Of a stretch of 64,000 nucleotides of DNA, positions 12,793-24,560 are shown one piece after another. Numbering within the stretch: position 1 is the first letter of the stretch; each line of letters opens with the position of its first letter. Below the pieces are notes generated by a model. The model searched no databases, had not been told where the DNA came from, and saw nothing but the letters and a program-made list of their open reading frames with translations. The stretch comes from Zonotrichia leucophrys gambelii (taxonomy: Eukaryota > Chordata > Aves > Passeriformes > Passerellidae), in contig NC_088172.1 of assembly GCF_028769735.1 (NCBI RefSeq), positions 65,193,075-65,257,074 on the forward strand. The letters are read 5' to 3'. Made by a program: the position numbers and the translations under genes.

Positions 12793-13638
12793 TCATCTTG
12801 GCTTTGCAGTATTTTGCACAGAAAGGGTTTTTCCCCAGTAAAATGAACAATGCCTGAGAATGGAGGAGAGGATGTACTGACTTTTATTGTTTTCCCTACA
12901 ATCAACAAAGGAGGTAAGAAGGAGTTCACCTGGGAATGGCTCACAAGTCTCTCCTGTCAGAAGGACAATTTCAACAAACTGGAAAAGGGGCTCAGGTGGC
13001 AGATGAATGGAGGGTGCCTGCACATTCCCAGGAAGGGTGTGCTGGGTCCTGAGGCTCCTGCTGCTGCTCTCCAGGGATGACTCCCTCTCTGGGCTCTCAG
13101 GTGGCTGAAGCAGCAGTAGGATCAGCTCAGGCCCAGCCTGTGAGCTCCCCCATGCCCTGGCCACTCCATGCAAGGCCAGGCATCCCTCGGCGGTGCCTGG
13201 GAATACAGCTCCTGCTGTGCCGTGTGTTGGGCTGCCCTGGGTGGGTGCAGTCAATGCCTTTGCAAAGTGGAGCTCCAGTGCCTCTGAGGAAGGCACATGA
13301 GCATAAAACACTCTCATTGGTGAGTCTTCTGGAAAGACACAGAGTGGCTTCCTGCTAGCTCCTCTTGATCTGACCATACTGTTGTTGTGCTGATGAGATT
13401 TCCACACTGATGCTTTGTTTATGCTGAACACAAACAGTGGCACACGATGTGTGGTCCAAGGAGATCTGAGCAAGTGAGCACTGAACCAAATCTGGGATGG
13501 ATTAGGGCCTGTTATGGGATGTACATTGATGTTACATTTGTGTTGCAGCGCTGTAACATTTGAATCACGATGTCGTGATATGCAAGATAAAGGCTGGGGG
13601 GCCTTTACAGTACGATCTTTATGGCTCTGGCACTGCAC
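12793..13638 (-). CDS. Unidentified 281-codon open frame (doubtful gene)
   Basis: This is the longest open frame in the window outside simple repeats, starting with ATG at its minus-strand 5' end. I do not recognise the protein. It is rich in Ser, Pro, Leu and His, has a Glu/Ser-rich patch (around residues 175-195) and a Leu run before it, and shows no convincing transmembrane segment, signal peptide or domain. The middle is G+C-richer than its surroundings (about 12.95-13.3 kb), which lowers stop frequency and favours chance open frames. The plus strand over the same bases also has 76- and 93-codon frames, another sign of composition. No splice sites or poly(A) signal support it. It may be a chance frame, part of a lineage-specific transcript, or a decayed retrocopy; I think chance is most likely. 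Confidence 0.12.
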   Translation of the reverse strand: MQCQSHKDRTVKAPQPLSCISRHRDSNVTALQHKCNINVHPITGPNPSQIWFSAHLLRSPWTTHRVPLFVFSINKASVWKSHQHNNSMVRSRGASRKPLCVFPEDSPMRVFYAHVPSSEALELHFAKALTAPTQGSPTHGTAGAVFPGTAEGCLALHGVARAWGSSQAGPELILLLLQPPESPERESSLESSSRSLRTQHTLPGNVQAPSIHLPPEPLFQFVEIVLLTGETCEPFPGELLLTSFVDCRENNKSQYILSSILRHCSFYWGKTLSVQNTAKPR

Positions 13639-16600
13639 AGGGAAAAGCTGCAGAGATGAGAGGGAGCTGTGAGCAGGAAAGAAAAGCCATTAAATGAAAG
13701 CTCTGAGAGTGGTGTTTAGCATGAAAGACTCACAGGATTGTGTCACGTATTTTTAGAGGAATTAGAGATGGGCTTGAACCAGAACTCCTAGCTCCAAATA
13801 CCTACACTTGGAGCAGTATGGAGCCAGATTTATCACTTAAGCACTGTTCTGCTTGGACTCTTCTGCCCTTTTTTTCTGTTTTGGCCCTGTGGAAAGCCCA
13901 CACCCTCCAAACAGAAGAGAGAGGATCAGGTCTTTGCACAGAGGGTTGCAAAGTCCCTGTGGGGCCTGAGTGGAGACTTGCTGAGGAATAGCCCATTGCC
14001 CTGAGGGCAGTTAGAGGACAGCCCCACTGCTGGAAAAAAGGCAAAGGTGGGTGAGTTGAGGTTGTTTTCCTCTCACTGCCAGCCTCGTTGGCTGCAGCTC
14101 TAGGTTTACACACTTCCTGATTTCTGCTGTGCCACTGCCTGGATACAAAAGTGACATCACCCTTGGGTGATCCGGAAGGACGTGGTGACTACTTCAGGTG
14201 TCCTGAGAGCAGCTCCCTGGGTGTAAATGGACTTATCTTGGTACAAACTAGGTATAAAAGAGAATGCAGAAAATCTGGGTTTAAAAGTCCAAATCCACAG
14301 TAATTTGCCAAAATTCAACAAATCGTAGTTTTGTATTTCAGTTTCCATAGAAAGATGAATGAGAAAGAGATAATTTAGAAAGCCTGATGTTCTGGACTTT
14401 AATTATTTTTAATTTTCATTTCTACAAGGTGTTCTTTTCCTTGGGTTTATTCTGTCACTTATTCCCATGGTGGGATTGAAATTTTGTGGAGTTATTTTTG
14501 TGATGATGGAGCTGCAGTGACTGTGGCTGTATTGCAGCACTGTCCATTAGCACAGTAGCGGCAACACTGGAGTCGTCCCAGGGTGATCCCTGCTTGACAC
14601 ACATTTGGTTTAAAGCAAGAGGGCAAAAGACTTTTGTGCATCCCTGAGTGAGCTGCTGATACCCAATCCAGCAACACTATTATTTGTACTTCATCTGTGT
14701 TTGGAGACCAAGTCAGGGGTCAGGTCAGAGTGTACTAATCAGGACATAGATAGGGAACAAAGACAGGCCTTCCTCTCCGTGCTCCAGAGGCCTCATCCTG
14801 GGTGAGCTGGAGTAGCTCCCTAGGCTGGTGGATTTCAGCAAAGCAGAGCTGACTTGCTGTGGCTGAAGGCCTGGCTGTTGGCACCCAGACGCGTGGCAGA
14901 TAAAGCACACAGATACAATGTGGCAGCTGTGGGCTGGGAGGGTGACACAGCAGGGCTGGCAGAACAGCACACTGTGCAGCTCACTGCTCCTTGGCCAGCA
15001 CCAAGTGGTGTTAAAGGGGTCATTGCCTTCCTGACTTCACATAATGCCCCTATCTCATGGGCAGGCATATCAGGAGGGCTCTTGTCTTGGGGAGACTCAG
15101 CTTTGGGAGTCAGCAGGGGTCTTCTAATGCTCTGTTGTGCAACCCCTGGGGTTGTCATCAGTGCCAGGTCAAAATGGCTAAGTGGGATGTACATAAAATG
15201 TTACCAGTCCAAAGTGCTGTTTGATTTTAGTAATATTTGCTGCCCCTTTGAACAGGTGTAAATAACTGTGTAACACATATGGCAAAGGAGAGCTATCTTC
15301 ACATGGTGTGCTTTGACTTCTTTGCTGGATATAATAGATTTGCTGTTATATAATATATATTTGCTGTTTCTCTGGGTTCTGATACCTTTTTCTGACAACA
15401 CCCATCATTGTCTGAAGTGGAATCACTACTTTTGAAAGCATTCAGAAAAAAGATATGCATCCTTGTTACGGGCAGTGCTCAGCCAACTCCCTACCAAGGA
15501 AGCTGCCTGAAGCTTCACTCCATCCAGTCTGCCTGCCTGCCTGCTGGCTGCCCTGCTGCCCTGGCCATTGCTCACCTGCACAGTCCTGCCTCACGCTGTA
15601 TCTGCCCTGAGTGACTGCACCCTGTGCCTGCAATGGCCTCAGAGCATTGCAGAACTGCTCTCCCACTGTCCTCTGTCATTCCATTGCAGCCCGTCAACAC
15701 CTCCTAATGCATTTCCATTACTTTCAGTTATTATTTATTTGCAGGCTCTTCTGTTCCATCTCCAGTTGACTCAGAGTTCCTCTATATTAACTGATGTTTT
15801 TCTTTCTACCTTCCATTCGCTTTTGCCCTGCTTCCCTCTTCCCCCCATCTTACATGAAGCATTTCCTCATCCATTGCTTTGTATTCCCTATTGTGCTCCA
15901 TCCCATGACTCACTGCACAGGAAATCTCAGTTGTTTGCTTAGGTTGTTCTGGGGGGTAGGGGCTGAGGTCTGGAGAGAAAGAGGGGTAGGAGAGATTCAA
16001 AGAAGTTTGGAGGGGAGCAAGATCTATGCTCACTTTCAAGCCTTGCCAGCTGATGCTCTTGAAAGTAATCGATAATGCTGGTTTTTTATTCTGTGTTTTC
16101 TCCCAGGAATGGAAGCATGCTGTCCTCCACTCCTCCATGAAGAGACATCCAGTATGGCACAACAAACCAAGAAGGCTCAGGTTCAGCTTTCAGTTTTCAA
16201 CCTCTTGTTTTTCCTAATCTGTAGAATACTTTCAGACGAGAATTTTCCCATCCTTCTTGCTATGAGATGCTGTGACTCTTGTGGTGACAGGGAGGAAGAG
16301 GAAGCCTCTCACTTTGCGTGCATGTGGTTGGTTATGATGCTGATGGTGATAGTGGGAAGTCCAGGTAGAAATCCTTGATTTCTCCAGTAAGGAGTAATTT
16401 AGAGAATGAAATGTTGACTCAGAGCCAGCAACACAGGAATTTGAATGTAGGTTTTTGCAGCTTTGACCTAACCTTTCCTTATATGTGCTGCCTCAGACAC
16501 TTGGGAAAGATACTGATTTAGTTCCAGGTCAGATGGAGGACAAATGTTTGAAGTTGGTATGAAACAGCTCGCTCTCATTATTCATGACCAGGGGCTTGAC

Positions 16601-19600
16601 TGTACCTGCTGAGTATCTCTAATACGTGTTGGGAACAGCACCTCTGTTGTGGGAAGGGTCCTGAGCAGTACCTGGGGGCTCAGTTCTCTGTTCTCTGCAT
16701 CCTGCAGGAGAGAAATTACTGACTTTCCTGAATTCAGCCAGTTCTGGTGCCTTCAAGGTTGTGGAGTTCCCATATGCATTGCTATTTCTTTTCTGGAAAG
16801 GAAGAGACGTCTTGGACAGAGCAGGGAGAAAGCCAATGAGTTTAAAAGTAAAGACTTGTGACAACTCTATTCAGAAGTGTGCAGTGAGGGGAAGTGTTTC
16901 CATGCATTGCCCAACTTCCTGATTCAAGCAGTTCCTTTTGGCAAGCCCCGGGCGGGTGGAAATTTGCAGTGTTTTGTGTGTCAGCAGCCCATGGCACCCT
17001 CCCCTCCCCTCTGTGACCTCTTCCTTATACACTGAGCCTCCGGGAAGGCAGGAGCTGGAAACTGGGCTGCCCTGGGACTTTTCCAATTCATAAAAATTTG
17101 CTGCTGCCACCTAGACAGAGATCTAAGAAGGGGAGGGAATCCCCTGAACTCAGCAAGTTCAAACTCCCACTCCTGTCATCCATGGCAGCAGTCTTGTCCT
17201 CAGAGGGAATTAGATTAATCACATTGTCCACAGCTTTCTGCTGCTTGCTGGGTGCTGCAACACCCATCCAGAGATCCTGAATGCTCAGAGGAAAACTCTG
17301 CCCTCTTGCCCTGGTAGTGAAACCTCCATTATTTGTGTTGTGTTGCAGACGGCTGTCCCAGGTGGCCCTGGTCTTGTGTTGTCCAATGCTGTGCAAAGAA
17401 TAGGAGTCTGATCCTGCCCTAAGGAGTTTGATTTTTGGATGAAGGAAACATCAGAGGTTGTATTTTATGGAGAGGTGAGACTGAAAGTAGCAGAGACAAG
17501 TAGTGACCTCCTTGCAGCCACTTGTTGGGGTCAGTTCCTCAGAGGTTGTCTTAGCTTGCAGGGGGCCAGTAAAACAACAGCACATGGTGAGGCAATGGGA
17601 ATAAGTCTGGGATAGGGCTGTAAGAAGTGGAACTACAATACACACAGACGTTCTTGCTTCAAGTGTGTAAAATTCAACTGTGTAGAAAAACTGCAAGAGG
17701 CACCCCCGCCTCTTCTCCACTCTAAAATAAAAAACTAAAAGAGAAACTGTATCTGCCTTGTCCAGGAGGACAGAAGTAACCTCCTGCTGTCACAGCAGGC
17801 TGAGTGTGCCCCCAGGCTTTCTGCATCTACTAAACACCACCACAGACAGCTGCAAGGTGTCCTACCAACAGCACACACTGCTATCTGAAAGGCAGCAGTT
17901 CTCACAGGTAGTGGTACTTCCTCTTATCTTGAAAGGAAAATACTCACCTCTAACTGGAACTCATACTTGTGTAAGAGTTAGTAGTAAGACAAGGATAAAA
18001 GGGTGGGAAAGGCAGGAAATATTTTTCTGGGAAGAGTTTTGCCATATCCTGTAGGCAGCCATTACAAGCAACCATCAGCTTTGGCTAGAGAACATTAATA
18101 GTGGGAGCTTCCACAGGTACATGTGTCTGTTTTTAATGGACCATTCAGAGCCAAAAACCACCTCAGGAAAAGTCCTGGAGCCGCCTTGGGACACAGAAGA
18201 ATAAATACATCTCTTTTTTAGATGTAAGAAACAGTACTGTTGAGAGTGAAGTCATGAGTTTGCTCTCCTGTGTAGTTGTACCTTGTTCTGAGGAACATCC
18301 CTCTGACCTGTGTTGTGTCTACAGCACAGAGAAACTGGAGGCAGGACCACAGGACACAGGGAATGCTACACCAGCATCCATGAGCCCCACTGCTTCCTAA
18401 CAAGACACAGACTTTCCAAAGTACGGCATGGCACTGTGGTGGGGCACCGTCTCCAGCAGCTGCAGAGCCCAACTGGAACATGTAAACTCACAGGGGAGGT
18501 CTCTGCAGAAGTGGGAATGAGCCCAGTAGCTCTGAGTTGGGATCAAATGGCTAAATTTGCTCTCTTATGAGTAAAAAACACTGAGAGGAACAGCACTTTT
18601 TTTTTTTTTTTTTGCTAGGTGGGTAGTAGGACTGGAAAAGGACTTGAAGAAGTAAAACTGGATCACCAATCTGCCAGGCATACTCTAGAATTTGGTACCA
18701 TATGATTCCTGCACTTGACTTAAAAATCCATTCTTTGATCACATGAATATTCTTCAGGCAAAGCAATGTTATTCATTTTATGTTTTGGGTTATTTTAATC
18801 AGTCTGTCAGACTGATGTGCAGATTAAATACAGATGCTTGCATGGTTTTCTGTGTGACTTTTAGAGCAGAAAGACTATTATATTTACAGCGATTTCTTCT
18901 TTTGAGACTGTTGATGCTCCTGATCTATTTGAAATCCAAGAGCACAAGAGTCTCTGTGAGTGTGTCTGATGTTCAAAACAGGAATGTTTGCTAAATTGCT
19001 GCAGCCAGGGCAAAGCTTAGCACTGACAAACACTATTTCCCTCTCTCCAGTGCACTCTGCCAAGCACTTAGTGTCTCTGCCACAACACTTCTGGGTCCTT
19101 TCTCAGAAGAGACCCACACTGTGTCCATAAATACACAGAAATGTGCCTGTGCCTGACAAGTGTCCATGGGAAGCTGTTGTCACTGAGTCTTGGTTCCCAG
19201 CAAGCAGAGCCACATTCCTCAGATGAAAGGCTGCTGCACGCTGCACTGCTCATGATGGGCCCTGTGAGTTGTCTGTGCTCAGCTGAAGCACACAAATGGC
19301 AAGGTAATGTGCCTTGGTGGGCAGAACCGGAGATCTTTAACCCATCTTCCAAACTGATCTGCTCTGTCACCCTGCACTCTTGGTAGTTTGGTTCCTAACA
19401 CCTTGGGTTAAGTTATGTGTGCTGTGATACTCCTGTGATGCTCTCACACTGCTTCTCAGTCCCTTGGCCAGCCCACAGAGGGTGGCTGTAGAGAGGATCC
19501 CCAGGGATGAGAAATCTCCTCACTTACCATGTTCTGCCCCAACAGAACTGCTCTGGCACCCAAAGGAGGACCCAAACATTGCTTTTCCATCACCAGTAAG

Positions 19601-20450
19601 AGCCGTGTGTGCTGCTTTGGGCTGTAAAATGGGGAGTTGCAGAGTTGCTTATCCCATGGTTATTGCTACAAGCTTATTCCATCTGACCTCCTGCACTGCA
19701 CCCTGATCCTGCAGGGCTCACAAGGCATTGCATTACCCTGCACTGTAAATCCCTAGACAATAAAAAGTTGACTTGTCTAAGGAAAACAGAGACAGCAACA
19801 TTTATATGCCTTAAACAGCTATAAATGCACTGTGCTGTGGATGAGTTAAGTATTTTCATAAGACTGCCTTGGCTTTCTATCACTGCTTAGAGGTTCCCTC
19901 AAGGCCAGTGTACCAAGAAGGCCCTGAGGAACCGCTCCAATCTTGTGGTCTGCGTGCTGGAATTGATCTCAACATGTGCTTGTGGCTGCACAGCAGACCT
20001 TTCTCTAGGCACTCTGCAGTGGTGTTAGAGGCCCACACATTTCACAAGCTAGTTAGCTGCTTAGGTGGTTGGTTACTTAATCTCAGAGAGGAACACAGCC
20101 TGATCAAATACAGAAAAAGATAATGGATCTCATAAAATGCAAAACAGCAGTCCTGCAACCGTGGTGGAGAATTTCAAACAGTCCCTCTTCTGTTCATAGA
20201 TGGACTCTAGGTACTGTCTATGAATACAGGAGAGTCCTTCCTATTAGATCTCACTCTTTTCTGGCATCTTCCCATTCCCAGATCCTCTGTGAGGTGAGGA
20301 CCCAACCCCCTCCTCTTTAAGCTTTTCAGTGAGGGCATCATTCATTGTGAAGGTGGCAAAACTGGGCTTAGCATGTACATGAAACTGCAATGGACTCAGC
20401 ATTTCACAGAAGTTCAATACATCTGAGTAGAGGGGAAAAAAGGGTCTGTG
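13639..20450. other. Unique non-coding sequence, no gene recognised
   Basis: Only short open frames are present, the longest being 135 codons on the plus strand (14854-15261) mirrored by 119 codons on the minus strand. Neither has recognisable motifs. A 17-T homopolymer lies at 18597-18613. No CR1, LTR or satellite signature was seen. Small locally repetitive words such as GCCTGCC near 15.53 kb are too short to name. Confidence 0.55.
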
Positions 20451-20482
20451 AGGCAGATGCTTCTAAGGAGAAGCATCTGCCT
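20451..20482. repeat. Perfect 14-bp inverted repeat with 4-nt loop
   Basis: The arms are AGGCAGATGCTTCT (20451-20464) and AGAAGCATCTGCCT (20469-20482), separated by AAGG. Pairing is perfect over 14 bp, and one G:U pair could be added at the base. It is followed by the A+T palindrome TTATAAATTTATAA (20483-20496). The stem is too short for a pre-miRNA. It could be a cruciform, an unlinked RNA hairpin, or a template-switch product. Confidence 0.85.
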
Positions 20483-21182
20483 TATAAATTTATAAAAGGC
20501 ACCCAAATGTATTTGGAAAATGTTCCCACTGCTCCTTAATCAGAATGTATTCTTTTTGAAGCCATCTGGGACACGCATGTTGTCCATTTCAGCTCAGCCA
20601 AGCAGAATTGTCATCACTCTGGTTCAGTACATTCCCTCTTCAGTGGCTTATTTTGTACATGGTCATGAAGATGGATTAAAGAGTTGACAAAAAATCTGGA
20701 GCAGTTCTGTCCAAATTCTCTAGAAGGAGATTATGTGAAAGAATAAAATCAAATGTCAAAAATATCCCTGAATATTAAGTGATGCTGCTCTATTTATAGA
20801 CAAACATGTATCAACAGCCCACTCTATCCTTGCACAAGTTTCATCTTTGTGTCAATGCATTTTTTAATATGAGTTATTTTTTGATTTATACTATGAGCTA
20901 AATTCTTCCATCCTAGATTACTCCCCAAGTTTTTATAATATGCTGAACAACTGTAATCATAAGTCGTTGTAATGATATCCCTGCATAAACTTTAAATTAT
21001 CTTCATGGAAAAAGTGTGATACTCAGTTTCCAGGTCCTTCCTTCCTGATTTCTTTTGTGTGGTACAAACTGGGCTTTCACCTGGTTCAGCAGGGCTCTTA
21101 GGACTGTTTTAGGCTCTGATTTCTCCCCCTTTTCCTTTTCCAGACCTGCCTAACAGAACAGCCCCAGTGCATCAAGTTTGGG

Positions 21183-21588
21183 TCACAGTCCCTCTGGAGC
21201 AGCAATTGAACAGGAGCAGAAGGGGCCTATGACTTCCACACCAAACTTATACTGGTTGAGGTTGGACCTTGCACATGTCCTTGAAGGAGATGCATTTTCC
21301 CTTTTAAGACCTTTGGCCACTTCCTGAGACACATGAAAAACTAGCACATTGTCATTAGAATGAGGTACTGGAATAGTCCGAACCCAGGAAATTTCTGTTT
21401 GGTTTAATGCCGGGAACTGCTTGGGAAGGGCTCTTCCCAAAGACTGAGAGGGGACTTTCCAGATCACAAGCAGTTTCTTCAGTAATTCTAAAATCAATAG
21501 ATCTGAGTGACACGTCTGAGTACAGCCCAGATAAACACTCAGGTACAAAATTCCCGTGCATGTTGTAGCCCGCCTGGGTGGCCAACAA
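21183..21588 (-). other. Two overlapping minus-strand frames, possible decayed coding relic
   Basis: A 77-codon frame (21355-21588) and a 121-codon frame (21183-21548) overlap on the same strand in different registers. Read in order they would look like one protein broken by a frameshift near 21.36-21.4 kb, a pattern found in processed pseudogenes. I cannot match either frame to a known family, there is no poly(A) relic at the 3' side, and chance overlap is entirely possible. Confidence 0.12.
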
Positions 21589-24059
21589 GCAGTCTGTGTC
21601 AGGAAGAGTTCAGGGAATGATGTTATATCTCATAACAAGTGCCCACATACCCTCTGGTACAAACCCTAGTAGTGGGGGAGAGTCAGCAAATTAGATTTCA
21701 CAAAATGGGATATTTCTGCAGAAAATCAAAGTGGGAAGTTCTCAATCAGCTATGCCACCAGCCAAAGAGGGAAAATAACAATGGAATGAGAAAAAGGCTG
21801 ACAGCACATCATCTAGTGCAGTCCTGCCTCCTCACCATAGTCCTGTTCTTCTCTCCCTAGCACCATCTACATTAACTGGTTGCAATCATTCAAAAACATT
21901 TTGAAGCCTTCTCACGGGATATTCCTGCATCCATCCCAAATTTGGATAAGTGGACACAATTACCATCTCCTCTACAAACTCAGGAACCAATTCCTTCTGG
22001 CGAACAGAGATGAGCATTGCTCTCATAGGATCACATACTTTCAGAGGTACTGCATTCTCATGTATTACTGAATAATTATTGTTGTGGTGGAACATCCAGA
22101 GGCAAGGAAGAGTGTGGCAGGTGCCTGACAGATGTACATAGCAGTAAGTTGCCTATCCTGGAGTATTTATAATTGAAGCAGACAAACAACACACAAAGGA
22201 TGGGGGAAATGTGAAATAGGCAGTCTCTGCATAGACACACATAGCTGCAGGAAGCCTGGCCCAAATACATACTTCTTATTCTGCGGCAGATCTCAAGATC
22301 TGTTGTTTCCTAACCAAGGTAAATGAAAACATGAAGCTGAATAGTCATGAGCCAGGAAAGATAGGACAAAACAACCAGGTCTACTTGGAACAAATAATTT
22401 CCTTGCAACATTTGGTAATATTTTATTTTAATCAGCCTTTTTCCTCTTTACCAGAATCTGAAATTCCAGATCTCACTCGAAATATGTTTGTTTATTTAAA
22501 AACAAAAATTCCCCCTAAAAGTTTTGTTTTAGGACATTTGGCAGCAACTCTGTTGTTCTGTGAACAGCTCTTAACAGACTGTGTTCTGGTAACAAATGTT
22601 TTGTCAAAGTACTACTAAGCAACTCTGCTGTTTCCAAGGCTTTTCTTCTCCAGAAGCATTTAAATAAATGATGCTGCTTCCATGAGGTGTAATATTAATT
22701 CTGTGTAAGCACTCCAGGAAGAGATCTGATGGAGCAAAAGGTTCAGTATAAGTAGTGGAGTCTGGTCCAGCATGGAGCTTAAAAGAGCAGGCCTGACCTT
22801 TGTCAGAAAGGGCAGATTGAGATCAAGTTCCTACTCCAGCTTTGTCACCTGCCTTTTCACCCGGCTTTACTTCAAAACCCAAGGGCAGTTGCCAATACCG
22901 TGGGGTTCTGCTCCACCAGGGAATATCAGGTGTTTTCATTCAATGATAGCAGTGAAATGGTGATGCTTTCAATGGGAAGGGCTTCTTGTTTTGGGTAAAG
23001 ACCAGCCCATCATTTGAGAATTGGCCATTTCTTCTTCTGAAAAGATGACCTTCTTTTCCTTTAATGATTTCAGATAGCTATATTCAGCCATAAATCTCTC
23101 TGAGCCATGTTTTTATTGTATTTTCACCAGATGTGTGAGGGAACTTCCAAGCCCAACCTTGCAAAGGTCAGACATTTTCAGGAGGCTGGTACCTTTTTTC
23201 TTTCTCAGGAGAGATATTTGACCAAATAGATTTTCTTTGCTTTGTCAGACCTGCTGTCAGGACAGATGGCCATATGAGTGCAGTGACTTGAAAACTGGAG
23301 TTCATCTTTGGTTTGGTGGGATTTTGTCTGACATGTTAGATTCTACTAGCCCATAAAATACTTGCACAATACAAGAATTTTTTCTAAAACCAGCTGTGCT
23401 TCATCATTCAGAATTCCTCACCTGCATTTAGTTTTAGAGAAGTGTAGGTTTAAAACTGTGGCATTATGCAGTCTAAAATTAGTTCATCTTAACCACAGAG
23501 CACTTGTCAGACTCTCTGCTACTGAGGAGTATTGACTCAAGTACAGTAGTCTTGAATCAGTCAGTTTCTTAGAGTCTGGGGTTTTTAAGTGTGATGACAG
23601 TAAAGAGAAGGATTATCTCTGCTTCTGTCATAACCAACCAATTTGAAATAATTGTCAGAACAGCAGTCTAAATTTCCTTTATTAGTTTCCTCAGTCCTAT
23701 TTTCCTATCTCATTGATCTAAAGTATTTCTTTGATGTAGAGCTACAAAAAGCTGAGATTTTTCCAGCCAATGGTTTAGATTATGGCTAAAAAAGAAGATA
23801 TAAAAAGTGGGCTGTTACAATAAACACTGATTGCATAAACTACAAGTTTCTTAGTCATCTTCCTTAGAGCAGTCTGGAATCCAACCAGAGCAGCCAGTGA
23901 CACCTGGGTGTCGACAAAATGTGTCTCTAAGGGGTGACCCTGGAAAGGGATAGCTTCCAGACCTCTACCTCTGGCCCCACAGCCAGAGTGCAGGTCTGGG
24001 CAGGGCTTCCTGTCCCCTTCCACACTCCCTCCACACCAGGCTCCAGCCCTGTGAGTGAG

Positions 24060-24560
24060 GCAGCCTGCAGAAATGCCACTCGAGCAAAAATGAATCTACG
24101 TCGCAGAAATCACATTCGTTGTAAGCTTAAAATAAAAGCCATCAATGTCAAAATGAAAAGGAAAAAAGGGAAAAAAGAAAGAAAAAAAGACAAGAAACAA
24201 GCCCTGTCCTACACAACCACATTGCTGGCTGCAAACAGCTGAACATTAGTCAACCCTTGACTGCACAAAGAGAGACTGGTTGTAAACAAAACGGAGAGAG
24301 CTGAGACGGAGCCTTCTAACGAAGGCTATTGAAGTTTGTGCTCTCTGTAACTTGAAAGCCGCAAATGCTGAAAGAGCCATCTGTATTAAAGCATGGCTGG
24401 GATCATGTTCATTAGCTGGTTGGCTGTAAATATAGCCTCCCCCCAACACAAAAGGTAACGCATGTCAGCTCAAACCATCACCAGCAGGTTTGTGTAAATA
24501 TTTACTGGGCTGTTCAGACTGCTGTAATTTGAGGCTGTTGATGTCTCACAAACAAGTTAG
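24060..24560. promoter_or_regulatory. Candidate regulatory block with palindromic forkhead-like site
   Basis: The perfect 12-bp palindrome GTAAATATTTAC (24494-24505) is two face-to-face forkhead-like half sites. The preceding 400 bp retain several CpG dinucleotides in an otherwise CpG-poor region (for example CTACGTCGCAG near 24097-24107), contain no repeat signature and have an A-rich purine stretch around 24.15-24.2 kb. Retained CpGs can mark constraint. Conservation with other birds was not testable here. Confidence 0.25.
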
